A stretch of 9,481 nucleotides of DNA from positions 1-9,481 of the forward strand of contig CAYOHP010000200.1 of assembly GCA_964403795.1 (NCBI GenBank), given 5' to 3'. This DNA is from CAYOHP01 sp964403795 [NCBI: uncultured bacterium] (GTDB lineage Bacteria > Muiribacteriota > UBA6191 > CAZXTJ01). Below are positions 1 to 6,159 of this stretch, in pieces. Positions within the stretch are counted from its first letter, which is position 1. The number at the start of each line of letters is the position of its first letter. The notes under the pieces are model-generated. The model had not been told where the DNA came from. It searched no databases and saw only the letters and a program-made list of their open reading frames with translations. The position numbers and the translations under genes are program-made.

Positions 1-1191
1 CTGATGTTCATCGACGAGATCGACGCCGTGGGGCGGCAGCGGGGAGCCGGGCTGGGGGGCGGGCACGACGAACGCGAGCAGACCCTGAACCAGTTGCTGG
101 TCGAGATGGACGGTTTCGAGACCAACGAGGGCCTGATCCTGATCGCGGCCACCAACCGGCCCGACGTGCTCGATCCCGCCCTGCTCCGTCCCGGTCGCTT
201 CGATCGCCAGATCTTCGTCGACCTGCCCGACGTGGTGGGGCGGGAAGCGATCTTCAAGGTCCACATCGAGAAGGTCCCGGTCGAGGAGGGCGTCGACCTC
301 AAGGTCCTGGCCCGGGCGACCCCCGGATTCTCGGGCGCCGACATCGCCAACATGGTGAACGAAGCGGCGCTGATGGCGGCCCGGTTCAACCGGACCCGGG
401 TCCGGATGGTCGACCTCGAGAACGCCCGCGACAAGGTGCTCATGGGGCCCGAGCGCAAGAGCCGGGTGCTCACCGACAAGGTCAAGGAGTGCACCGCCTG
501 GCACGAGGCCGGCCATGCCCTGGTCTCCCGGCTGGTGGGGAGCGCCGACCCGGTCCACAAGGTCTCGGTGATCCCCCGGGGACGGGCCTTGGGCGTGACC
601 TCGTTCCTCCCGGACGAGGTCAAGCACATGCAGGGCAACATGGACGAGATGCTGAAGGACCTGGCCACCGCCATGGGGGGGAGGGTCGCCGAGGAGGCGC
701 GCTTCGGGCACATCTCGGCCGGGGCCTCCGACGACATCCGCAAGGCCACCCGGCTGGCCCGGCGCATGGTCTGCGAGTTCGGGATGTCGCCGAAGCTCGG
801 ACCCGTCTCGTTCTCCGACGACGGGCACTGGGTCTTCCTGGGCCGCGAGATGACCAGGGAGAAGACCTTCTCCGAGTCGACCGCGGCCCTGATCGATGCC
901 GAGGTCTCCCGGATCGTGCACGAGGCCTACGAACGCGCCAGGACCCTGGTCCGGGAGCACATGCCGGCCCTGGAGAGGATCGCCGAGGCGCTGCGCGATC
1001 GCGAGGTCCTCGACGGCGGAGAGCTCGAGAAGCTGATCCGGGGCGAGACCCTGCCGCCCCTGCCCGAGCCGGAGCCGGTCCGACGCGAGCCTCTCGCCGC
1101 CCCCGACAACGATGCCCCGGAGGCCGAGACCCGAGGACGGGCCTTCGCTCCGGAACTGGCGCCCGAGGGCGCGCTGGGCGGCGGGGAGTAG
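1..1191 (+). CDS. ftsH: ATP-dependent zinc metalloprotease FtsH, C-terminal part (5' end outside window)
   Basis: FtsH is a membrane-anchored AAA+ protease that unfolds and degrades misassembled membrane proteins and short-lived regulators. The open frame runs in from base 1, so the transmembrane segments and Walker A are missing. Numbering from the edge, the visible parts are: Walker B with its Asp-Glu pair at 5-6; the second region of homology with [20 protein letters not shown] at 50-69, including the Arg-finger residues; the AAA lid; the zinc-protease motif HEAGH at 168-172; and the likely third zinc ligand, Asp245, in GASDD. All catalytic residues expected in this portion are present. 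The last ~45 residues are a Pro/Glu/Ala-rich tail with no recognisable fold, as in many FtsH proteins. The TAG stop lies 34 bases before the kinase start on the same strand, so co-transcription is plausible. Family assignment is very secure. Confidence 0.97.
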   Translation: MMFIDEIDAVGRQRGAGLGGGHDEREQTLNQLLVEMDGFETNEGLILIAATNRPDVLDPALLRPGRFDRQIFVDLPDVVGREAIFKVHIEKVPVEEGVDLKVLARATPGFSGADIANMVNEAALMAARFNRTRVRMVDLENARDKVLMGPERKSRVLTDKVKECTAWHEAGHALVSRLVGSADPVHKVSVIPRGRALGVTSFLPDEVKHMQGNMDEMLKDLATAMGGRVAEEARFGHISAGASDDIRKATRLARRMVCEFGMSPKLGPVSFSDDGHWVFLGREMTREKTFSESTAALIDAEVSRIVHEAYERARTLVREHMPALERIAEALRDREVLDGGELEKLIRGETLPPLPEPEPVRREPLAAPDNDAPEAETRGRAFAPELAPEGALGGGE

Positions 1192-1225
1192 CCCCGGGGA
1201 TGGACCCGGGGCGCGAGCAGCCGTC

Positions 1226-3058
1226 GTGAATTCGCCCGAGGACGTCCTGGTCGGAGCCTTCGGGCCGTTCACCATCGAACGGGAACTCGGGTCGGGCGGG
1301 ATGGCTACCGTCTACCTGGCCCGCCACCCCAAGCTGGGCCCGGTGGCCCTGAAGGTCCTGCACCGCCACCTGGTGAAGAAACCCGAGGTGCTGCATCGCT
1401 TCTGGCGCGAGATGCGGCTCTCGGACAAGCTCGACCATCCCCACATCGTCCGTACCCGCGATGCCGGGGTCGAGGGGGACCGGTTCTACGTCGCCATGGA
1501 TTTCGTGGACGGCTCCAGCCTCTACGACTACGAGCGGAAGAAGGGGCGCCTCGATCCTGCCGAAGCCATGCGCCTGATGGGCCAGATCCTGGATGGCCTC
1601 GAGCACGCCCACCAGGCGGGGATGATCCATCGGGACCTGAAGCCCGAGAACATCCTGATCGACAACTCCGGGAATGCCAGGATCTCGGACTTCGGCATCG
1701 CCAAGCACATGGAAGCGAGCGTGATGCTGACCCGGACCGGGACGGCCATGGGCACGCCCTACTACATGGCGCCGGAGCAGATCCGCAATGCCAAGGCGGT
1801 CGGACCTCCCGCCGACGTGTACTCGGCCGGGATCATGCTCTACGAGATGCTCACCGGGTCGGTGCCGTTCCATGCCAAGGATCCGATGGACGTGGTCCAC
1901 CACCACATCCATGCCGCGCCCCTGACGCCGGTCGACCTGGTCTCGTCGCTGCCCGCCGAACTCGACCTGGTGGTCCTGAAGGCCATGGAGAAGGCCCCCG
2001 AGGATCGCTTCAAGAGTGCCGCCACCATGGCCAAGGCGCTCGCCATGGTGGCCCGCGGCGAGCGGACCGGCATCAAGATCAAAGGGCCGATCCGGCACCG
2101 GGACCAGGGGAGCTTCTGGTCGGGAGCCGCGGTCGTGGTGGTGGTGATCGTCCTCGGGATCCTGGCGGTCCGGCCGGATGTGGTGGCGGCGATGCGGGCC
2201 CAGATGGGGTGGGGAGCCACGGTCCGGGTGGTGGTGCCCGGACCTCCGGGGCCGGTGGCGCCGGAAGGCCCCGGGAGCGTGCCCGTTCCGGGGCCCGGCG
2301 CGGCGGGACCCCCGCCGACCTCACCGCCAGGGCCGGCGGTCCCCGGTGGCTCCTCCGGACCGATTCCGGGCATCGCCGCACCGGTCGGCTCGGGCGGTGC
2401 CCCGCCGGGTGGCGGTGTTCCGATGCCCGTCCCGGCAGCGGTGGTCTCGGTGCCGACCCTGCCCCCGGAACCTGCGCCCCAGCCCCGGGAACTCCCGGAG
2501 CTGATCGAGAAGGGGCGTTGGGAGCGGGCCGGCCAGGCGGCTCGCATCGGCGGATCCGAGACGACCCTGCGGCACCTCGATGCCTGGACCGATCGGATCC
2601 GGACCCTGCTCAAGGCCGGGGATGCGGTCCAGGCCGATCGGGCCGCCGGCGAGCTCCTGGCATCCCTCCCCAACCACGCCGGCGTCGGGTTCCTGGCCGG
2701 GGAAGCGGCCCTGGCCGCGGGCCACCAGGAGGTGGCCGCCACCCGTATTGCCGAGGGATTCCGGCTGGCCGGCAAGACCGAGGTCGACGGGCTCTTCGAC
2801 AAGTACCGGCCGGTCCTGAAGACCCTCGGGATCCCGGCCCGCGAGGCCATGAAGCTGCGGCTCCGCGAGATCGCCGAGCTCCGGGTCCGCTCGAACTCGA
2901 TCGACGAGGCGATCGTCCTGCTCCGGCAGTCGAGCCGGATCCACGAGACCGTCGACACCCACCGGCGCCTGGCGGAGCTCTACAAGGCATTCCGCGAGCC
3001 CGACAAGGCCAAGTGGCACGAGAAGCGGGCCGAGCAGATGGCGGCAGGAGCGAAGTGA
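1226..3058 (+). CDS. Membrane-anchored Hanks-type serine/threonine protein kinase with C-terminal helical (TPR-like) domain
   Basis: This is a bacterial eukaryote-like Ser/Thr kinase of about 610 residues. Kinase landmarks: Gly-rich loop GSGGMATV (22-29), ATP-binding Lys43 in VALKVL, Glu62 of helix C, catalytic HRDLKPEN (135-142), DFG (155-157), GTPYYMAPE (176-184) and DVYSAG (197-202). The domain looks active. A single hydrophobic segment near 298-315 probably spans the membrane and leaves the kinase cytoplasmic. Residues ~336-425 are a Pro/Gly-rich linker, and ~426-610 is a helical region resembling tetratricopeptide repeats, likely a sensor or partner-binding domain outside the membrane. 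I chose the GTG at 1226 because the kinase fold starts about ten residues later. The in-frame ATG at 1112 would overlap ftsH by 80 bases and add a non-conserved leader. No strong ribosome-binding site is seen before 1226. The stop overlaps the next gene by 4 bases. The substrate is unknown. Confidence 0.93.
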   Translation: MNSPEDVLVGAFGPFTIERELGSGGMATVYLARHPKLGPVALKVLHRHLVKKPEVLHRFWREMRLSDKLDHPHIVRTRDAGVEGDRFYVAMDFVDGSSLYDYERKKGRLDPAEAMRLMGQILDGLEHAHQAGMIHRDLKPENILIDNSGNARISDFGIAKHMEASVMLTRTGTAMGTPYYMAPEQIRNAKAVGPPADVYSAGIMLYEMLTGSVPFHAKDPMDVVHHHIHAAPLTPVDLVSSLPAELDLVVLKAMEKAPEDRFKSAATMAKALAMVARGERTGIKIKGPIRHRDQGSFWSGAAVVVVVIVLGILAVRPDVVAAMRAQMGWGATVRVVVPGPPGPVAPEGPGSVPVPGPGAAGPPPTSPPGPAVPGGSSGPIPGIAAPVGSGGAPPGGGVPMPVPAAVVSVPTLPPEPAPQPRELPELIEKGRWERAGQAARIGGSETTLRHLDAWTDRIRTLLKAGDAVQADRAAGELLASLPNHAGVGFLAGEAALAAGHQEVAATRIAEGFRLAGKTEVDGLFDKYRPVLKTLGIPAREAMKLRLREIAELRVRSNSIDEAIVLLRQSSRIHETVDTHRRLAELYKAFREPDKAKWHEKRAEQMAAGAK

Positions 3059-3360
3059 CGGATCCAGGCGGCAAACTCCCCGACCGTCGCTGCCTCCGAC
3101 GCTGCTATTGCGAGATCGAGGACGCGATGTTGCTGGCCCTGGCCCGGCGACGGTACCAGGAGGGGGTACCGACCCTCAGGCTGGTCCGGGAGGCGGGGTC
3201 CCCCCTGGAGAAGGAAGCCGCCGCCTGCGTGGCACTGCTCGAGCATCCCGAGCAGGTGCTCCAGAGGCTGGATGCCTCTCCGGACGAAGCGGAGCACGTG
3301 CGGCGCTGCATGGAGCGGGCCCGTGCCACCCTCGCCGCCCAAGGCATTCGCCTCCCCTAG
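3055..3360 (+). CDS. Small unrecognised protein, translationally coupled to the kinase
   Basis: This is a 101-residue protein that I do not recognise. Its GTG start shares bases with the kinase stop (GTGA, 4-base overlap), and AGGAG at 3046-3050 lies 4 bases upstream, so the start is well supported and translational coupling is likely. The N-terminus carries three closely spaced cysteines (13, 17, 19, pattern CxxxCxC), with two more at 58 and 85. The rest is predicted mostly helical and rich in Arg, Glu, Ala and Leu. No signal peptide or membrane segment is visible, so it should be cytosolic. The cysteine cluster could bind a metal or be redox-active, but the spacing matches no motif I can name. 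Its position suggests a partner, regulator or substrate of the kinase, which is inference from context only. It ends just before the convergent repeat region. Confidence 0.72.
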   Translation: MTDPGGKLPDRRCLRRCYCEIEDAMLLALARRRYQEGVPTLRLVREAGSPLEKEAAACVALLEHPEQVLQRLDASPDEAEHVRRCMERARATLAAQGIRLP

Positions 3361-3368
3361 CTTGGCGG
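3357..3368. repeat. Left arm of inverted repeat bounding the intergenic region
   Basis: CTAGCTTGGCGG here matches the reverse complement of CCGCCAAACTAG at 3715-3726 in 11 of 12 positions. Each arm overlaps the TAG stop codon of the adjacent convergent gene. Read as RNA from the minus strand, the mismatch becomes a G-U pair. It may be the end of an inserted element, the base of a long stem, or chance. Confidence 0.5.
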
Positions 3369-3401
3369 GTCGTGGAGGTGCTCGACTCGATGGGCCTCGC
3401 C

Positions 3402-3549
3402 ACCCTCGTCAACGCCAGCGTGACGGCGCCTGACGCCGGCCCGCTGGCTCCTGGCTGCCAGGACCCATCCAGGTCCAGCCGCCGGCAGGCGCCGAGGTCT
3501 GCCCCACCAGGCCCGGGAAAGTGGGGGAAGGTGCAGGAGGGGGGCACCG
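3402..3549. repeat. 148-bp direct repeat, copy 1, with three potential stem-loops
   Basis: By direct comparison this is identical base for base to 3559-3706, with a period of 157 and a 9-base spacer. Potential folds inside: (1) GGCGCCTG (3425-3432) plus CCGGC (3436-3440) pair with GCCGG (3481-3485) plus CAGGCGCC (3486-3493), a 13-bp stem with a 3-base bulge. Its 40-base loop holds further hairpins such as CCTGG/CCAGG (3450-3454, 3458-3462) and GCTGG/CCAGC (3443-3447, 3475-3479). (2) CCCCAC/GTGGGG (3502-3507, 3521-3526). (3) GGTGC/GCACC (3530-3534, 3544-3548). It could be a structured RNA, a bidirectional transcription end, or a dispersed palindromic repeat. A duplication artefact of assembly is also possible. 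Confidence 0.9.
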
Positions 3550-3558
3550 GGGCCGCGG

Positions 3559-3706
3559 ACCCTCGTCAACGCCAGCGTGACGGCGCCTGACGCCGGCCCG
3601 CTGGCTCCTGGCTGCCAGGACCCATCCAGGTCCAGCCGCCGGCAGGCGCCGAGGTCTGCCCCACCAGGCCCGGGAAAGTGGGGGAAGGTGCAGGAGGGGG
3701 GCACCG
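3559..3706. repeat. 148-bp direct repeat, copy 2
   Basis: This is a perfect copy of 3402-3549. The main bulged stem falls at 3582-3589 and 3593-3597 pairing with 3638-3650. GGGCC occurs shortly before both copies (3392-3396 and 3550-3554), so the duplicated unit may once have been about 157 bases including the spacer. Perfect identity outside coding DNA implies recent duplication, conversion or strong constraint. Confidence 0.9.
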
Positions 3707-3714
3707 TCCCCCCT

Positions 3715-3726
3715 CCGCCAAACTAG
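3715..3726. repeat. Right arm of inverted repeat bounding the intergenic region
   Basis: This is the partner of the arm at 3357-3368 (11 of 12 bases complementary). It covers the stop codon of the Tyr-rich protein gene on the minus strand. Weaker similarity seems to continue inward for another dozen bases on both sides. Confidence 0.5.
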
Positions 3727-4646
3727 AAGGGATAGTGCAGGTTCCCGTAGAAGTACGAGTCGCCGTAGTAGCTGGTGCCGGCGGCGAGCTGGAACGAGGG
3801 CCGGTTGTTGTACTGGAGCCGGTAGTCGTTCCACCGGTAGTCCCGGTAGTAGTTGTACGAGTTGTTGGGGTTGTAGGCGTAGGTGTAGGGGTCGTGGTTC
3901 ACATACGAGTAGGCTCCGGGTGAGCTCATCCCGACCGAGAGGTTCCAGCCCCAGTTCTGGTAGCGCCGGTCCTCATGCGGGGTGTAGTAGCCCCAGCCGC
4001 CCCGGTTGTCCTGCCAGTAGGTGACGTTGCGGTTGTCCATGGAGCGGGCATAGCGGTCCTGCTCCATGTAGGGGCGCCACGGCTGGTCCCAGTAGTAGTT
4101 GCCGTAGTCGTAGCCGTAGGTCGGGCTGTCGTAGCGGTAACGGTTGTTCCAGTCGTTGTAGTGGGTCTGGCGCCCGGTGATGCGATCCCAGAGGGAGCCG
4201 CTGCCGCTGCTGCCCCGGTGCTCCCAGTCGTAGGCCGACCTGTAGTAGCTGCCCTGGTTCTGGTAGTACTGGCGGCGGGCCCGCTCCATCGCCTCGTAGT
4301 ACTCCCGCTGGGCCTTCTGGAGCCGGTTGTAGTAGTTGTTGCGGGCTTCCTGGATGTCCCGGGAGTAGTCGTAGCCCGCTCGCTGGGTGTTCTGGTAGTT
4401 GGGCCGGCGGCTGTTGTACTCCCGCTGGATCACCCGCTGGTAGTCCTCGTAGGCCCGGTAGGCCTCGGTCTGGTAGGACTGCTGGGCCCGGTTCACGTCG
4501 GTGTGGTAGTTGCGGGCCGCTGTCTGGGTCCGGTTCTGATAGGTGTTCAGGTCCTCCCAGGGGTTGTTGGCCCGTGCCGCCGGGGCGAAACCCAGGGCGA
4601 GACCACCCGCGAGGACCGAGGCCAGGGCCAGGCGCTGCAAGCTCAT
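3723..4646 (-). CDS. Secreted tyrosine-rich protein with 11-residue repeats
   Basis: This is a 307-residue protein of no family I recognise. A Sec signal peptide is clear: Arg5, a hydrophobic core about 6-20, and a likely cut after ARA (24-26). The mature chain contains about 49 tyrosines in 281 residues by hand count, 11 tryptophans, no cysteine and only one lysine, with charge carried by Arg, Asp and Glu. Residues 35-78 and 93-136 are each four consecutive 11-residue units with Tyr always at position 2 and often Arg/Gln-Ala near positions 8-9 (for example NYHTDVNRAQQ, NYYNRLQKAQR). They are separated by a degenerate Pro-containing stretch (79-92). These units should form amphipathic helix or coiled coil. 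From ~145 onward the chain is Gly/Asn/Tyr/Trp-rich and probably disordered or beta. GGGGAG at 4653-4658 lies 6 bases before the ATG. A surface, matrix or adhesive structural role is plausible but inferred. Confidence 0.88.
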   Translation of the reverse strand: MSLQRLALASVLAGGLALGFAPAARANNPWEDLNTYQNRTQTAARNYHTDVNRAQQSYQTEAYRAYEDYQRVIQREYNSRRPNYQNTQRAGYDYSRDIQEARNNYYNRLQKAQREYYEAMERARRQYYQNQGSYYRSAYDWEHRGSSGSGSLWDRITGRQTHYNDWNNRYRYDSPTYGYDYGNYYWDQPWRPYMEQDRYARSMDNRNVTYWQDNRGGWGYYTPHEDRRYQNWGWNLSVGMSSPGAYSYVNHDPYTYAYNPNNSYNYYRDYRWNDYRLQYNNRPSFQLAAGTSYYGDSYFYGNLHYPF

Positions 4647-4652
4647 CCGAAG

Positions 4653-4658
4653 CTCCCC
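4653..4658 (-). promoter_or_regulatory. Ribosome-binding site of the Tyr-rich protein gene
   Basis: GGGGAG on the minus strand sits 6 bases before the ATG at 4646. This supports that start and good translation. I could not identify a convincing promoter in the rest of the 4647-4815 gap. That gap holds only a small CCCTCG/CGAGGG palindrome (4725-4738) and other GC-rich sequence. Confidence 0.65.
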
Positions 4659-4815
4659 AACTCACGGGGCCCCGTCACGAGGACGGCGGCCCGTACCGAC
4701 CGGGGTCCCGGGGTCCGGCGCCGTCCCTCGTCCGAGGGGCCGCGCCCGCGAGCCTTCGGGTACCCGACATGCACTACGGTGCCATGGGTGCCCGGGTTGC
4801 GCCGAGCCGCAGGAG

Positions 4816-5154
4816 CTATCCGGGAGCCGCCTTGCAGGCGCCCTGGCCGCAACCTCCGGCCTTGGCTGCTCCGGTGGCCCCGCAGCCTCCTCCGGACCCG
4901 GAGGACTCGGCCTTCTTGGGGGATCCCCCGGAGGCGTCGCTCTTCGCCTTGTCCGGGTGGTTGTGCTTGGCCCGGCCGTACTCGGTCTCGTAGAAGCCGG
5001 AACCCTTGAGGATCGCTGCGGGGGCCGAGACCAGTCTGCGGACCGAGCCTTCGACCTGGCACGCCTCGCAGACCGAGACCGCCGGGTCCGTCCGCTTCTG
5101 GAGCACGTCGAAACGCGCCTCGCATGCGCTGCAGTGGTACTCGTAGATCGGCAT
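4816..5154 (-). CDS. FmdB-type zinc-ribbon protein with Gly/Cys-rich tail
   Basis: This is a 112-residue protein of the FmdB / CxxC_CxxC_SSSS putative regulatory family. It opens with the family signature MPIYEYHCSAC. The zinc ribbon is formed by Cys8/Cys11 and Cys29/Cys32. The following ILKGSGFYETEYG (48-60) is also typical of the family. Residues ~61-90 are a low-complexity Lys/Ser/Gly linker, and the C-terminus carries three more cysteines (91, 102, 107) in a Gly/Ala setting, longer and more Cys-rich than the basic family core. The precise role of the family is unknown; proposed roles are regulatory. No strong ribosome-binding site is visible, although GGTAGG ends two bases before the ATG. 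It lies 91 bases downstream of the phosphopantetheinyl transferase gene on the same strand. A functional link to that gene is not evident. Confidence 0.9.
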   Translation of the reverse strand: MPIYEYHCSACEARFDVLQKRTDPAVSVCEACQVEGSVRRLVSAPAAILKGSGFYETEYGRAKHNHPDKAKSDASGGSPKKAESSGSGGGCGATGAAKAGGCGQGACKAAPG

Positions 5155-5205
5155 GGCCTACCGGTAACCCTCTCTGGGACCCGCCCGGGGGGCGGATCTG
5201 GACCT

Positions 5206-5229
5206 GGAACCCGCTCCGGAGCGGGCTCC
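5206..5229 (-). terminator. Strong 12-bp inverted repeat, possible terminator after the phosphopantetheinyl transferase gene
   Basis: GGAACCCGCTCC is followed directly by GGAGCGGGCTCC. As minus-strand RNA all 12 positions pair, one as G-U, and the innermost few form the loop. It lies 17 bases downstream of the transferase stop. A second hairpin, CCGCC/GGCGG, follows at 5181-5195. No U-tract follows, so it is not a classic intrinsic terminator. It could instead be an mRNA-stabilising hairpin or a protein-binding palindrome. Confidence 0.45.
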
Positions 5230-5245
5230 GCGGCGAAAGATACCA

Positions 5246-6037
5246 TCACCGGCCCCGGATCGCCAGCAGGCCCCCGGGATCGAGTCGTCCGAAGCTCCAG
5301 ACGAGGTCCACGCCGGTCGGCCGGCGTACCCCGGCGGCCAGGACGTGGCGACCGGTGGGCCGGCGCAGCCGGAACTCCCAGGCTCCGGGATCATCCTCGA
5401 TCCCGGGCCCGAAGCCGATCCCGATGGCCCCGTCCGGGATCGCCTCCCCGGGGCAGCCGGGCGGCAGGCGGAACCCGAACTGGTCGAGGGGGAGGGCCAG
5501 GCCCATCCCCCGGGCCTTGATGTAGGCCTCCTTCAGGGTCCAGAAGTCGAAGAACCGGTTGCGCCGGTCCTGGACGGGCACCCGATGGAGGTCCTCGACC
5601 TCGGATCCCGCGAAGAACCGGTCGGCGATCTCCACGGTCCGCCCGGGTCGCTCCGAGTCCTCCACGTCCACCCCGGCGTCCAGCCCCCGGGTCAGGATCA
5701 CCGCCACCAGCCCGTGGGTGTTCGAGAGGTTGAACCGGAGCCGGTCGCAGGGATCCGGGCCGGCGATCTCGGGTCGGCCCCAGGCATTGGTGGAGAACCG
5801 CCAGGTCCGGGGCTCCACCGGGGCGTAACAGGAGAGCAGGCCCCGGCACACCGCCCGGGTCAGCAGGTACTCGTGGCGGCCTCCCGGGGTGCGGCGCCGT
5901 TGGAGCAGGGCCCGCTCCTCGGGGTCGAGCCAGCCGAGGGCCGAGGCCTCGAGGACGGGGAGGGGGAAGTCGCCGAGCACGGCGAAGCGGACATGGACCT
6001 CTCCCGGGCCGAGCGTCAGGCGCGTCACGGGGACCAC
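5246..6037 (-). CDS. 4'-phosphopantetheinyl transferase, Sfp/AcpT superfamily
   Basis: This enzyme transfers the phosphopantetheine arm of coenzyme A to a serine of acyl- or peptidyl-carrier proteins, turning them from apo to holo form. At 263 residues it matches the Sfp-type (pseudo-dimeric) class, longer than AcpS. Key motifs: LLTRAVCRGLLS (58-69) in the N-terminal half, FNLSNTHG (102-109), the Mg2+-binding GVDVE (122-126, Asp124 and Glu126), FFAGSEVEDL (141-150), and WTLKEAYIKARGMG (166-179) with the catalytic Glu-Lys pair. All expected active-site residues are present. The start is a GTG at 6037; no ATG is available near the expected N-terminus and the ribosome-binding site is weak (AGG about 11 bases upstream). 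No carrier protein, polyketide, peptide or fatty-acid synthase gene is in the window, so its substrate cannot be told. It is divergent from the small gene at 6160. Confidence 0.94.
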   Translation of the reverse strand: MVPVTRLTLGPGEVHVRFAVLGDFPLPVLEASALGWLDPEERALLQRRRTPGGRHEYLLTRAVCRGLLSCYAPVEPRTWRFSTNAWGRPEIAGPDPCDRLRFNLSNTHGLVAVILTRGLDAGVDVEDSERPGRTVEIADRFFAGSEVEDLHRVPVQDRRNRFFDFWTLKEAYIKARGMGLALPLDQFGFRLPPGCPGEAIPDGAIGIGFGPGIEDDPGAWEFRLRRPTGRHVLAAGVRRPTGVDLVWSFGRLDPGGLLAIRGR

Positions 6038-6159
6038 TGTAGGCGGGACCTGGTTCCGGTCCGGGGGCTCGCCTCCCGGCCTTCCCCCGGGAGCGACGAA
6101 GGACTTCGAGCCTGGGCCGATCCTGTCGATGTCGGGAGTGGGGGAGAGACGAGGCGGCC

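Larger units (their letters stand above)
3361..3722. other. Convergent intergenic region holding tandem structured repeats
   Basis: This 362-base gap lies between two converging genes and contains no credible gene. Open frames crossing it are short and change reading across the two repeat copies. It is mostly filled by two perfect 148-base direct repeats with stem-loop potential. A short unique lead of 41 bases (3361-3401) and a short tail (3707-3722) flank them. There is no T-rich tract typical of a rho-independent terminator, although the position is where transcripts from both sides would have to end. Confidence 0.85.

Noticed and set aside
1112-1225. Upstream ATG start for the kinase at 1112
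   Set aside because: It would overlap ftsH by 80 bases and add a non-conserved Arg/Pro-rich leader. The GTG at 1226 sits just before the kinase fold.
620-2098. 492-residue minus-strand open frame opposite ftsH and the kinase
   Set aside because: His/Arg/Pro/Gly-rich composition without domains. Both plus-strand genes carry full catalytic motifs over the same bases.
3402-3706. CRISPR array
   Set aside because: There are only two units of 148 bases with a 9-base spacer; repeat and spacer lengths do not fit any CRISPR type and no cas gene is near.
3402-3706. Insertion sequence with transposase
   Set aside because: No open frame in the region resembles a transposase. Flanking 12-base inverted arms alone are not enough for a mobile-element call.
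3975-5009. 344-residue plus-strand open frame opposite the Tyr-rich gene
   Set aside because: Its Val-rich runs are simply the complement of frequent TAC codons, and it crosses the fmdB gene. It has no ribosome site or family match.
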